DNA of 30,274 nt, from assembly GCA_017526045.1 (NCBI GenBank), contig JAFXRX010000134.1, positions 1-30,274 on the forward strand, read 5' to 3'. Shown in pieces: positions 13,056 to 20,654 of this stretch. This DNA is from Opitutales bacterium. GTDB lineage: Bacteria; Verrucomicrobiota; Verrucomicrobiia; Opitutales; Intestinicryptomonadaceae. The notes under the pieces are model-generated. The model was not told the origin of the DNA and did not search any database. It saw nothing but the letters and a program-made list of their open reading frames with translations. Within the stretch, counting starts at the first letter, position 1, and every line of letters begins with the position of its first letter. Made by a program: the position numbers and the translations under genes.

Positions 13056-16000
13056 AATTCCGCGCGGAAAAAGGGCGTTTGCGCTCGTTCTTGCGATTGG
13101 CGCGATGGCGTTTATGGTCTTGCTCACGCTGACGCTTTCCGCCGTAATTTCTTCGAAGCTCAGAATTTTAAACGCGCAGAAGGAAAATTCGATTGCGCGC
13201 AAAAACGCCCTCTTGGGAATGTGCGCGGCAATCTCTAATTTGCAGCGCAGCTTGGGGCCCGACATGGCAATTTCAGCCCCCGCCACGATTTTTGATTCCG
13301 ACCCCGAAACTGTTAAAATCGACGACGTAAAAACCCCCTACGTTTTCGGCGCGTTCAAGGTGCATAAAGGCGAGGAATTTTCAACCCTCAAGGATTGGCA
13401 GGACAAAAACCGCGAGGCCGCCGAGCAGCTGCGCGCCCGCAGCCAGGTCGAAACTGCGGATATAGAATGGCTTGTTTCAAGCAACGTAAAATTGAAAAAT
13501 CCCGCCTCCGAAGCGTTGTCGGAGTTAAACGACGAAGTAGTGAAGCTTGCCGAGTACAAGATGCTTGAAGAGTATCCCGACAGCTACGGCGGCGAGGTCA
13601 ACGCGAACAAAAAGACAGAAGATGTGGAGGTGCTTGCGGGCAAAATTTCCGTGGGGGACGGCGCGTACGCCTGGTGGGCAAGCGACGAGAGCGCGAAGGC
13701 GAAAATCAATTTGACGCGCCCCGAAAAATATCTCGACGGCAAAAGCACCGGCAGCGCTTCGAGCTTTTCCGCGCCGAGCGACTCGCGCGTTGCGCAGATT
13801 TCGAACGTCGGCTTTGTGGGCGAGATTGCGCATTTGCAGCTCAACCCGTTTTTGCCCTCGTTTGACGAAGAGCGCGCGAAAAATCTCGCCAAGATGAATT
13901 CGATGGACGAGTTTGCCATTGTAGATAAAAATCTTTCCGCTTGGGCTGCCGAAAACAAGGGCGACTATACTGTATGCTCCGTCGGGCTGCCTGTCGATGT
14001 TACCCAGGGCAGGCTTAAAGAAGATTTGAGCGTTTATTTGTTTTCGGGCAGGGGCTTGCGCGACGCCGACCCGATTATCCGCGGCGACCCCGCAAGCGAC
14101 AAAGACTACATCGGCGCGGGCTTGGGGCTTGACAACTACACGTCAAACTTGCCGCGTTTCGGGCTTTTGAAGGACTTTGCCAACATGGTTTCCGACCGCG
14201 AAAACGGCTCGGATGCGAAGTTCGAAACCGCCGTCGAGCCGAAGGGGCAAAAATCGACCCCGAGCGAGGTTCAGCACGGAATTTTCCCTGTGGTTTCGGC
14301 AATAACCTACCACTTCCAGCTTTTTTACGACAACAATCTCTCGACCGACGACAGCCTGAATTTGTATTTAATGTTTTACCCGCGCGTGCGCATTTGGAAC
14401 CCGCACAGTGTTAGGCTCGAAAAGTCGGACTACGTTTTGAAAATCGGCCTGCCGTACACAATCCAGGTTTTCGCAGCGGAAAATCCGCTAAAAAGCGGCG
14501 GCTCGCGGACAATCGGCGCGTTCATGGCGCGCGGCGACACTGTCAGCTGCCAAATCGACCCCGACGACCCCGAAACAGCTTACTTTTACAACCCTTATGC
14601 GATGTACCGCGCGGGCTCGTCGAACGGCGCGTTTGAAAAGCATTTTACCGAAGTTTTCAGAAACAGGATGCTAAGCCGCGGCAAGGGCGTGCGCTCTTCG
14701 GGCAATCTTTCAGGCGAGGGCATGCCCGCGATTTCGCTTGCCATAAAAGACCTCGCGCTAAACCCTGGCGAAAACGTGGAGCTGACAATCCAAAACACCC
14801 GCGAATTTATGGACTCGGTTTTCGGAACACCCGACGGCGTGGTGCGCTCCAAAAACATAAGCGCGATGCCGCAGCTTGCCCCGGGAGTGGTCGTCCACCC
14901 GAGCGCGCGCACAATCCAGGCGGGCAAGGGCGGCGCGTATTTTTCGATAAATTTGAATTCGAAAGTGGCGACAGTGGTTTCGAAAGCCCCTCTCTCTCCC
15001 GCTTGGGACGGCGAGCCTTTCAGCAATTTGAAGCCCTATGTTTCGGGAGGAAACCTGAAAAGCCTGCACGCGAATTGGCGCGTCGTGCCCTCGTATTTTC
15101 TTACCGACGTCAGGGCGCAGGAGCGCGTGAAATTCCCGCCGCGGCCAAGCTATGAATTGTGGCGCGTCTCGGGCAAAAACGCCCCCGAATTTTTGACTTC
15201 GATGGATTTTACGGCTCTTAATTCGAGCGGAAACCCGAATGTAAACGACGGCAAGGGCTTTTACAACGACTACTATTTCGTCGAGGGGCAAAACGAGCAC
15301 AACAGCGTGTTTATGCCTTACAGATTTTCGACTGTCATTGCGTGGGACAATTCCATTTTGCGCGAGTGGGCGGGCACTTCGAGCTACCGCGGCTATTTCA
15401 ATTACGGCTACATGAAGCAGCCCCCGAACTGCGGCTGGTATCAAATCGCCTGCGCAATCGGAACGGGGCTTGCGGGGTATTTTACGGACGCTGGCGTTTA
15501 CCAGTACGAAAATGGCGCGGCTCCCGCGAACATTCTGCCGCGCATCCCGTCCAAAAACGAGCTTATAAACGGCGCTCTTGGCGTAAACACTTTTAACGGC
15601 GGCACAAGCTTTGTGGTAAGCGTAGGCGGCAACACTGTCTCGCCCGACTCCCCTTACTACAACTCTTCGAGCGGCTCGAACTTCCCCATGGGCATGCTTG
15701 CCGATGGCGGCTCCGCCACTTTTGATGGCGCGCACAATTCGCGCCTTGAGCCCGACCAGAAGGGCAGCATTTTAATCACCTCGCACTCTTGGGCGATGTG
15801 CTCATATTCCGCGCCGAAGGGCTGGGGCGGCATTACGAGCTCCTCGCGCGTCTGGCCGTGGCCGATGCTCTCCAATTTTATGCGCGACAGCGGCGAGGCT
15901 TGCAGGGTCTTCAAGCCGCACGGCATGGTTGCCCCGCTCGTCTGCCTGCAGGGCGACCCTCCGCGAAAGTCGCTGCTTGCCGAGACGCACTTTGAGCTTT

Positions 16001-17466
16001 CAAGCGGGACTTGGACGAGCTACAACCTGATGGATTCAAACGGCAAAATCCCCAACAGCAGCGCGGTGAAAGGCAGCATGGCGTGGGTCTCGCGCTACAG
16101 TAATACCGGCGACTCTTACCCCGCAACGAGCCGCTACTGCGCCCCCGTCTTGATGGACTGCAAAATTTCGGGCAGCTACCTCAACTATTTCGACTGGGCT
16201 TTGATTACGCCGATTTTCGACTACCCGAGGTGCCCCGACGACATCATGAGCCTTGCGGCGTTTTCAAACGCAAACCTCTCCATGCTCATGTGGCAGCCGA
16301 CGTTCGCCTTTGCCGAATCGTTCGCAAGCCCGTTTGTCAGGCGCGACAGCCTCGTAAATTCTCAGGACAAAGTTTTGCACGACAACGAGCTAATCGACCT
16401 CTCGTACCTTTTAAATTACTCGATGTGGGACAGGTTTTTTATCTCGACTTTCCCGCAGAAAAATCCGCCTTCGAATATTTTTGGCGGAATGCGCCTAAAC
16501 AACACGCGCAACTTTTTGACATCAGCTCCCGAAGAAAAAAACGAGCTTTACGGCTCCGACTTGGCTTTGCAAAACGCCGCGCGGTTTGTCGGAATAGACG
16601 GCGCATTCAACGTAAATTCGACTTCCTATGAGGCTTGGCGGGCAGTCCTTGGCGGGCTTTTGGGAACGCGGAAAAAATCCGTGCTCGAGGGCGAATATCC
16701 CGAAAGGGCGGACTCTTCCGACCCCTCGAAATTCTGCATGCCAAACCCGGGCAACCTAAACCCGCTTTTGTCGCCGCAGGACGATGAATTCACATTCGGC
16801 TTCCGCGACGCGCAGGCGGGCAGGAACATAAGCGAGGCGGACATCGACCGCCTTGCGCGCGAAATCGTCGCCGAAGTGAAGCGGCGCGCGCCGTTCTTCG
16901 GGCTTGCCGATTTTGTGAACCGCAGGCTGGTAGAGTATTCTGAGGCGAAATCCGACGAGGATTTGGGCTACAGGTCTTTGATGGGCACAATCGCGGCGGC
17001 AATCGACCGCCTCGAAAACCGCGACTATGAGTCGCGCCAAAAGGGCACGTTTTTTACCGACTCCAACTTCTCGAACCGCGCGGCAACCGAGAGCCTTACA
17101 AACATGACGCGCGTCTTTAAGGAATACGCCGACAAGGACGAGTTTATGGAAAATTCGTTCTGCTCTTTGTACGGCAAAAAATACCAGAGGTTTATGGGGC
17201 TGCCCGGAGCGGTTTTGAAGCAGTCGCAAATTTTAAACGCAATCGGCCCAGTAATAACCGCGCGCGGCGACACATTCGTAATCCGCGCATACGGCGAGCA
17301 CAAAAACCCGCTTTCGGGCTCGGTTGCCAAGAGCTATTGCGAGGCAGTCGTGCAGCGCGCCGCAGAACCCGTCATGCCCGGCGACGACAAAATCGCACCC
17401 GTTGGCAAATTCGGGCGCAAGTTTAAAATTGTGTCGTTTAGGTGGATTTCCCCGAACGAGCTTTGA
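13036..17466 (+). CDS. giant pilin-like protein, Verru_Chthon cassette protein A-like
   Basis: At 1,476 residues it begins with a type IV pilin/pseudopilin-like N-terminus: the basic stretch KNKIPRGKRA, then a single hydrophobic helix (about residues 14-40, FALVLAIGAMAFMVLL...), then an Ala/Asn-rich helix ending LQRSLGPD. This start and the C-terminal FKIVSFRWISPNEL recall 'Verru_Chthon cassette protein A' (TIGR02600), a large protein found with smaller pilin-like partners in Verrucomicrobia; none of the partners is visible here. The long middle is Ser/Gly/Asn/Tyr-rich with no catalytic motif I recognise. The in-frame start is a TTG with no Shine-Dalgarno; a better-looking ATG at 12972 is one base out of frame. 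It is probably envelope-anchored and exposed; function is unknown. Confidence 0.75.
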   Translation: MNTTKNKIPRGKRAFALVLAIGAMAFMVLLTLTLSAVISSKLRILNAQKENSIARKNALLGMCAAISNLQRSLGPDMAISAPATIFDSDPETVKIDDVKTPYVFGAFKVHKGEEFSTLKDWQDKNREAAEQLRARSQVETADIEWLVSSNVKLKNPASEALSELNDEVVKLAEYKMLEEYPDSYGGEVNANKKTEDVEVLAGKISVGDGAYAWWASDESAKAKINLTRPEKYLDGKSTGSASSFSAPSDSRVAQISNVGFVGEIAHLQLNPFLPSFDEERAKNLAKMNSMDEFAIVDKNLSAWAAENKGDYTVCSVGLPVDVTQGRLKEDLSVYLFSGRGLRDADPIIRGDPASDKDYIGAGLGLDNYTSNLPRFGLLKDFANMVSDRENGSDAKFETAVEPKGQKSTPSEVQHGIFPVVSAITYHFQLFYDNNLSTDDSLNLYLMFYPRVRIWNPHSVRLEKSDYVLKIGLPYTIQVFAAENPLKSGGSRTIGAFMARGDTVSCQIDPDDPETAYFYNPYAMYRAGSSNGAFEKHFTEVFRNRMLSRGKGVRSSGNLSGEGMPAISLAIKDLALNPGENVELTIQNTREFMDSVFGTPDGVVRSKNISAMPQLAPGVVVHPSARTIQAGKGGAYFSINLNSKVATVVSKAPLSPAWDGEPFSNLKPYVSGGNLKSLHANWRVVPSYFLTDVRAQERVKFPPRPSYELWRVSGKNAPEFLTSMDFTALNSSGNPNVNDGKGFYNDYYFVEGQNEHNSVFMPYRFSTVIAWDNSILREWAGTSSYRGYFNYGYMKQPPNCGWYQIACAIGTGLAGYFTDAGVYQYENGAAPANILPRIPSKNELINGALGVNTFNGGTSFVVSVGGNTVSPDSPYYNSSSGSNFPMGMLADGGSATFDGAHNSRLEPDQKGSILITSHSWAMCSYSAPKGWGGITSSSRVWPWPMLSNFMRDSGEACRVFKPHGMVAPLVCLQGDPPRKSLLAETHFELSSGTWTSYNLMDSNGKIPNSSAVKGSMAWVSRYSNTGDSYPATSRYCAPVLMDCKISGSYLNYFDWALITPIFDYPRCPDDIMSLAAFSNANLSMLMWQPTFAFAESFASPFVRRDSLVNSQDKVLHDNELIDLSYLLNYSMWDRFFISTFPQKNPPSNIFGGMRLNNTRNFLTSAPEEKNELYGSDLALQNAARFVGIDGAFNVNSTSYEAWRAVLGGLLGTRKKSVLEGEYPERADSSDPSKFCMPNPGNLNPLLSPQDDEFTFGFRDAQAGRNISEADIDRLAREIVAEVKRRAPFFGLADFVNRRLVEYSEAKSDEDLGYRSLMGTIAAAIDRLENRDYESRQKGTFFTDSNFSNRAATESLTNMTRVFKEYADKDEFMENSFCSLYGKKYQRFMGLPGAVLKQSQILNAIGPVITARGDTFVIRAYGEHKNPLSGSVAKSYCEAVVQRAAEPVMPGDDKIAPVGKFGRKFKIVSFRWISPNEL

Positions 17467-17500
17467 TTGCCGCCAAAATTCAAAACGCGCGTTTTTTATG

Positions 17501-17531
17501 TTGAAAGGCGGGGCGCGCTCTGCTTTATTAT
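17501..17531 (+). promoter_or_regulatory. candidate promoter of the heme operon
   Basis: TTGAAA (17501-17506) and TATTAT (17526-17531) could be -35 and -10 boxes, but the 19-base spacing is long. They lie 28 bases before the hemG start at 17559, in a 92-base gap after the pilin-like gene. A weak AAAACGCGCGTTTT palindrome just upstream may end the previous transcript. Confidence 0.3.
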
Positions 17532-17558
17532 AAGTAAAAAAGGGCGTTTTATTTATAT

Positions 17559-18923
17559 ATGGCGAAGAAAATTTTGATAATCGGCGGCGGCATAAGCGGG
17601 CTTTGCGCTGCGCATGAGTTGAAGCGCAGGGGCTTTGAAGTTGTCTTGCTGGAGGCCAAAAGCAGGGCGGGCGGCGTTATAAACACTTTTAACGAAAGCG
17701 GCTTCAGGGCGGAGAGCGGCTCGAACTCCGTAATGGTGCAAAGCCAAAAAACCTTGGATTTTATCGAAAGCCTCGGGCTCAATGGCAGAATTGCAAATTC
17801 AAGCGCGGTTTCCAAAAAGCGGTTTTTCGTAAAAAACGGCAAAATCTGCGAAGTGCCGATGAGCCCGCTTAAAATGATTTTCAGCCCGCTTTTTTCCTTC
17901 GCGGGCAAATTCAGGCTTTTAAAGGAAATGCGCGTGCCCAAGCACGACCCCGACTCCGACCCGAGCGTGGCGCAGTTTACAATCGACAGGCTGGGCAAAG
18001 AGGCTCTCGACTACGGCATGAACCCCTTTATGGCGGGCATTTACGGCGGAGACCCCGAAAAGCTTTCGATGAAATACGCCTTCCCGCCGTTTTGGAATTT
18101 GGAGCAGAAGTACGGCTCGATAATCAAGGGCGCGTCCGCCGCGCGCAAGGAGAAAAAGGCGGCTGGCAACTTCTTCAAGCCCGTCATGATTTCGTTTAAA
18201 AACGGACTTGTCGAGCTCGTCGACAAAATCAAGGAGGGGCTGAAAAACGAAATAATTTTGAACGCGAAGCTCGTGAGCGTCGACTACGACATGGGCTCTT
18301 GGCAGGCGTGCTGGACTAACGAAAGCGGCGACGGCTGCGATATTTTCGACGAAATTATTTTGGCTCTTCCCGCCCCCGAAATCAAAAATCTGCCGCTTGC
18401 GGGCACGCTTTCCGCGCGTCTTGGAATTTTGGACAAAATCGAATACGCGCCCGTTGTCTCGCTTACCATGGGCTTTAAAAAGTCCGACATTTCGCACCCT
18501 CTCGACGGCTTCGGCGCCCTTGTTCCCGAGGTCGAAAAGAAGTACAGAATTTTGGGGGCTTTGTTTGTTTCGAGCGTGTTCGAGGGCAGGGCGCCAGCCG
18601 ACTGCGCGACGATTACATGCTACATCGGCGGCATGCGCTATCCCGAGCTTTTCGAAAAGTCCGACGCCGAGCTTGAGGAGCTCGCGCTCGAAGACTTGAA
18701 GGGGCTTGTGGGGCTTAAGGGCAGCCCGATGTTCAAGCGCATTTTCCGCTGGAAAAACGCAATCGCGCAGTACAACGTCGGCTATGGCGACATTCTCGAG
18801 GAGATTGGCGAAATCGAAAAGGATTTCCCGACAGTCAAGCTCCTCGGGGCGTACCGCGGGGGCGTCGGTGTAAGCTCCTGCATTGAAAACGGCCTCGTGC
18901 TTGCCGATAAAATCAGGCAATGA
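17559..18923 (+). CDS. hemG: protoporphyrinogen oxidase, HemY/HemG-type flavoprotein
   Basis: This 454-residue FAD enzyme starts with a dinucleotide-binding fold ILIIGGGISGLCAAHEL (5-21) ending at E33, followed by the R-A-G-G motif (SRAGGV). The family signature continues at about residues 150-175 with GKEALDYGMNPFMAGIYGGDPEKLS, and it closes with a second FAD contact, YRGGVGVSSCIENG. It oxidises protoporphyrinogen (or coproporphyrinogen, in the Gram-positive-like route) to the porphyrin before iron insertion. The immediate overlap with ferrochelatase (ATGA) supports the pathway. Which of the two substrates is used cannot be decided from the sequence. Confidence 0.9.
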   Translation: MAKKILIIGGGISGLCAAHELKRRGFEVVLLEAKSRAGGVINTFNESGFRAESGSNSVMVQSQKTLDFIESLGLNGRIANSSAVSKKRFFVKNGKICEVPMSPLKMIFSPLFSFAGKFRLLKEMRVPKHDPDSDPSVAQFTIDRLGKEALDYGMNPFMAGIYGGDPEKLSMKYAFPPFWNLEQKYGSIIKGASAARKEKKAAGNFFKPVMISFKNGLVELVDKIKEGLKNEIILNAKLVSVDYDMGSWQACWTNESGDGCDIFDEIILALPAPEIKNLPLAGTLSARLGILDKIEYAPVVSLTMGFKKSDISHPLDGFGALVPEVEKKYRILGALFVSSVFEGRAPADCATITCYIGGMRYPELFEKSDAELEELALEDLKGLVGLKGSPMFKRIFRWKNAIAQYNVGYGDILEEIGEIEKDFPTVKLLGAYRGGVGVSSCIENGLVLADKIRQ

Positions 18924-19879
18924 ATTTTCCCGCTATAGTTTTGGTGCACTTGGGCGGCGTCGAAAAAATAGGGCGCGCGGAGTGCGCGGATTTCCTGCGC
19001 GAATTTTTGGCGGACAGGGAAGTTATGGGCGGGAATTTTTTTGCGCGGAAAATTTTTGTGCCGCTTGTTTCGAGGCTCAGGGCGGGGCGGTTTTGCGCCG
19101 CGCTGAAATCCTGCGCAATAAACCGCGGCGGGGAGCTTAAGCAGGCTTCGGTTTTTTACGCGGAAAGCCTCGCGCAAAAGCTTTCGGAAAAAACGGGCGC
19201 GCAAGTTTTCCAGGCGGGCGTGTACGGCAAAAAAAACCTTAAAAATTTGCGAGGCGAGCTCGAAAGAAAAAATCTTTTGCGGGGGAAAATTTTGTTTTTA
19301 ATCTGCTATCCGCAAATCGCAAGCTCGACGGTTTTCCCCGCCTTGCGCGAAATCGAAAAAAATTTTGCGGGGGCGGATTATGAAATCGTTAAAGGCTACG
19401 GGCACAGCGGTTTTTACGCGAGGGCAATCGCAAATTCCGTATCGCAAAACGGCGGTAAATTCGACGCGCTTTTGGTTTTGTTCCACAGCGCGCCCAAGCC
19501 GCAGTTAAAAAAATTCGACTACCAAAAAGAATGCGAAAAATCGTTCGAATTAATCCGCGGGCATTTTGGCGGCATCCGCGCGGAGATGGCTTACCAGTCG
19601 GCAATGAAGTTCGGCGAGTGGCTCGGACCCTCCGCGGAGCAGGCTGCGCTGCGGCTTGCGCGCGGGGGCGCAAAAAATCTGGCAGTCGTCTGCCCGGGAT
19701 TTTTTTGCGACTGCACCGAAACTCTCGTCGAAATCGGCAGAGATTTGCGCCGCGCGTTTTTGGCTGGCGGCGGCGAAAATTTTACATACATAAACTGCTT
19801 GAACGATTCGCCTTTGCAGGTTAATATGTTTTTTGAAATAATAAAAGAGGCATGTTCTCAATATGGAATTGTGGCTTAG
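18920..19879 (+). CDS. hemH: ferrochelatase
   Basis: This 319-residue protein matches HemH in length and motifs. The early LVHLGG segment corresponds to the family's LVNLG start, and FLADREV to FLSDP.VI. LLVLFHSAPKP carries the catalytic histidine H189, and CPGFFCDCTETLVEI (258-272) carries the conserved acidic residue E267. It inserts Fe2+ into porphyrin at the membrane surface. It overlaps hemG by ATGA and the following HemX-like gene by 17 bases. Extra cysteines cluster at 258, 263 and 265; whether they bind a metal cluster is unknown. Coproporphyrin ferrochelatase activity (CpfC route) is the main alternative. Confidence 0.88.
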   Translation: MNFPAIVLVHLGGVEKIGRAECADFLREFLADREVMGGNFFARKIFVPLVSRLRAGRFCAALKSCAINRGGELKQASVFYAESLAQKLSEKTGAQVFQAGVYGKKNLKNLRGELERKNLLRGKILFLICYPQIASSTVFPALREIEKNFAGADYEIVKGYGHSGFYARAIANSVSQNGGKFDALLVLFHSAPKPQLKKFDYQKECEKSFELIRGHFGGIRAEMAYQSAMKFGEWLGPSAEQAALRLARGGAKNLAVVCPGFFCDCTETLVEIGRDLRRAFLAGGGENFTYINCLNDSPLQVNMFFEIIKEACSQYGIVA

Positions 19880-20654
19880 AATTTTATTCGGCATTGCGGC
19901 TTTGGGCTATTTGTCGGCGGGCGTCTGCGCGGCTTTGACGCGCGAAAGGCGCGGGGTGGCTTTGAAAATTTTCGCGCTCGCGGGCTTTTTTGCGCATACG
20001 TGCGCCCTCGCCGCAATAATTATTGGCTATTCGCGCGCTCCGTTTTCAAACCCGTTTGAGCTTGCCGAGTCTATCTCGTGGGCGATTATGGCTTTGCACA
20101 TTTTTGCCTCGTTTGCGCTTAAAATGAAAATCGGGGAGATTTTGGTGCTTTTTTGCAATTCGGCTTTGGCGGGGCTGCCGGTTTTATGCCCGAAATTCAT
20201 GCAGGAAATTTCCGCGGGAGGGGCTTCGGATTTCGTCGGGGTTTTGCATGCGCTTTTGGCTGTCGCAAGCTTTGCGGCCTTGGCGTTTTCTGCCGCGCTT
20301 GGCGGGGTTTATATACTCTCGCGCAGGCTGATTAAAAACAAGTCCAACAGCGGATTTGCGAGGGAAAACCCGCCGCTTGCAATGTCCGCGCGGCTTGGCA
20401 GGGGCGCGCTCTTTTTTGCCGCCGCGCTGATGGCGGCGTCTCTTTTGGCTGGAATTTTTGCGGCGTCGCAAACGGAGCTTCCGCCGCGGTTTGCGTTGAA
20501 GTTTTGCGCGGGCTCGGCTTTGTTTTTGATGATGCTTTGCCTTTGCTTTTTTTCCAAAAAAATTACGGAGCTTGCCGCCGCGAAACTTTGCATAGCCCTT
20601 TTTATCGTCTCGCTTCTTCTTTTAATCCCGATTGAAATTGGCACGCGAATATGA
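19863..20654 (+). CDS. HemX/CcsA-like multi-pass membrane protein
   Basis: The 263-residue protein is almost wholly hydrophobic, with about seven or eight predicted membrane helices. The early conserved segment SNPFELAESISWAIMALH is typical of the cytochrome c assembly protein (CcsA/ResC/HemX) family, whose members have SNxxESxxxxxW here. The haem-binding tryptophan-rich WGxxWxWD motif of true CcsA is not visible, so the HemX side of the family fits better. HemX proteins affect the level of glutamyl-tRNA reductase or haem handling. It overlaps hemH upstream by 17 bases and rnr downstream by ATGA, fitting a role in haem supply. Confidence 0.72.
   Translation: MELWLRILFGIAALGYLSAGVCAALTRERRGVALKIFALAGFFAHTCALAAIIIGYSRAPFSNPFELAESISWAIMALHIFASFALKMKIGEILVLFCNSALAGLPVLCPKFMQEISAGGASDFVGVLHALLAVASFAALAFSAALGGVYILSRRLIKNKSNSGFARENPPLAMSARLGRGALFFAAALMAASLLAGIFAASQTELPPRFALKFCAGSALFLMMLCLCFFSKKITELAAAKLCIALFIVSLLLLIPIEIGTRI

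Noticed and set aside
14758..15735. 325-residue antisense frame inside the pilin-like gene
   Set aside because: Same shadow effect; it lacks any recognisable domain or ribosome-binding site.
17919..18920. 333-residue antisense frame opposite hemG
   Set aside because: hemG has all family motifs on the sense strand, and this frame shows only Arg/His/Val-rich shadow composition.
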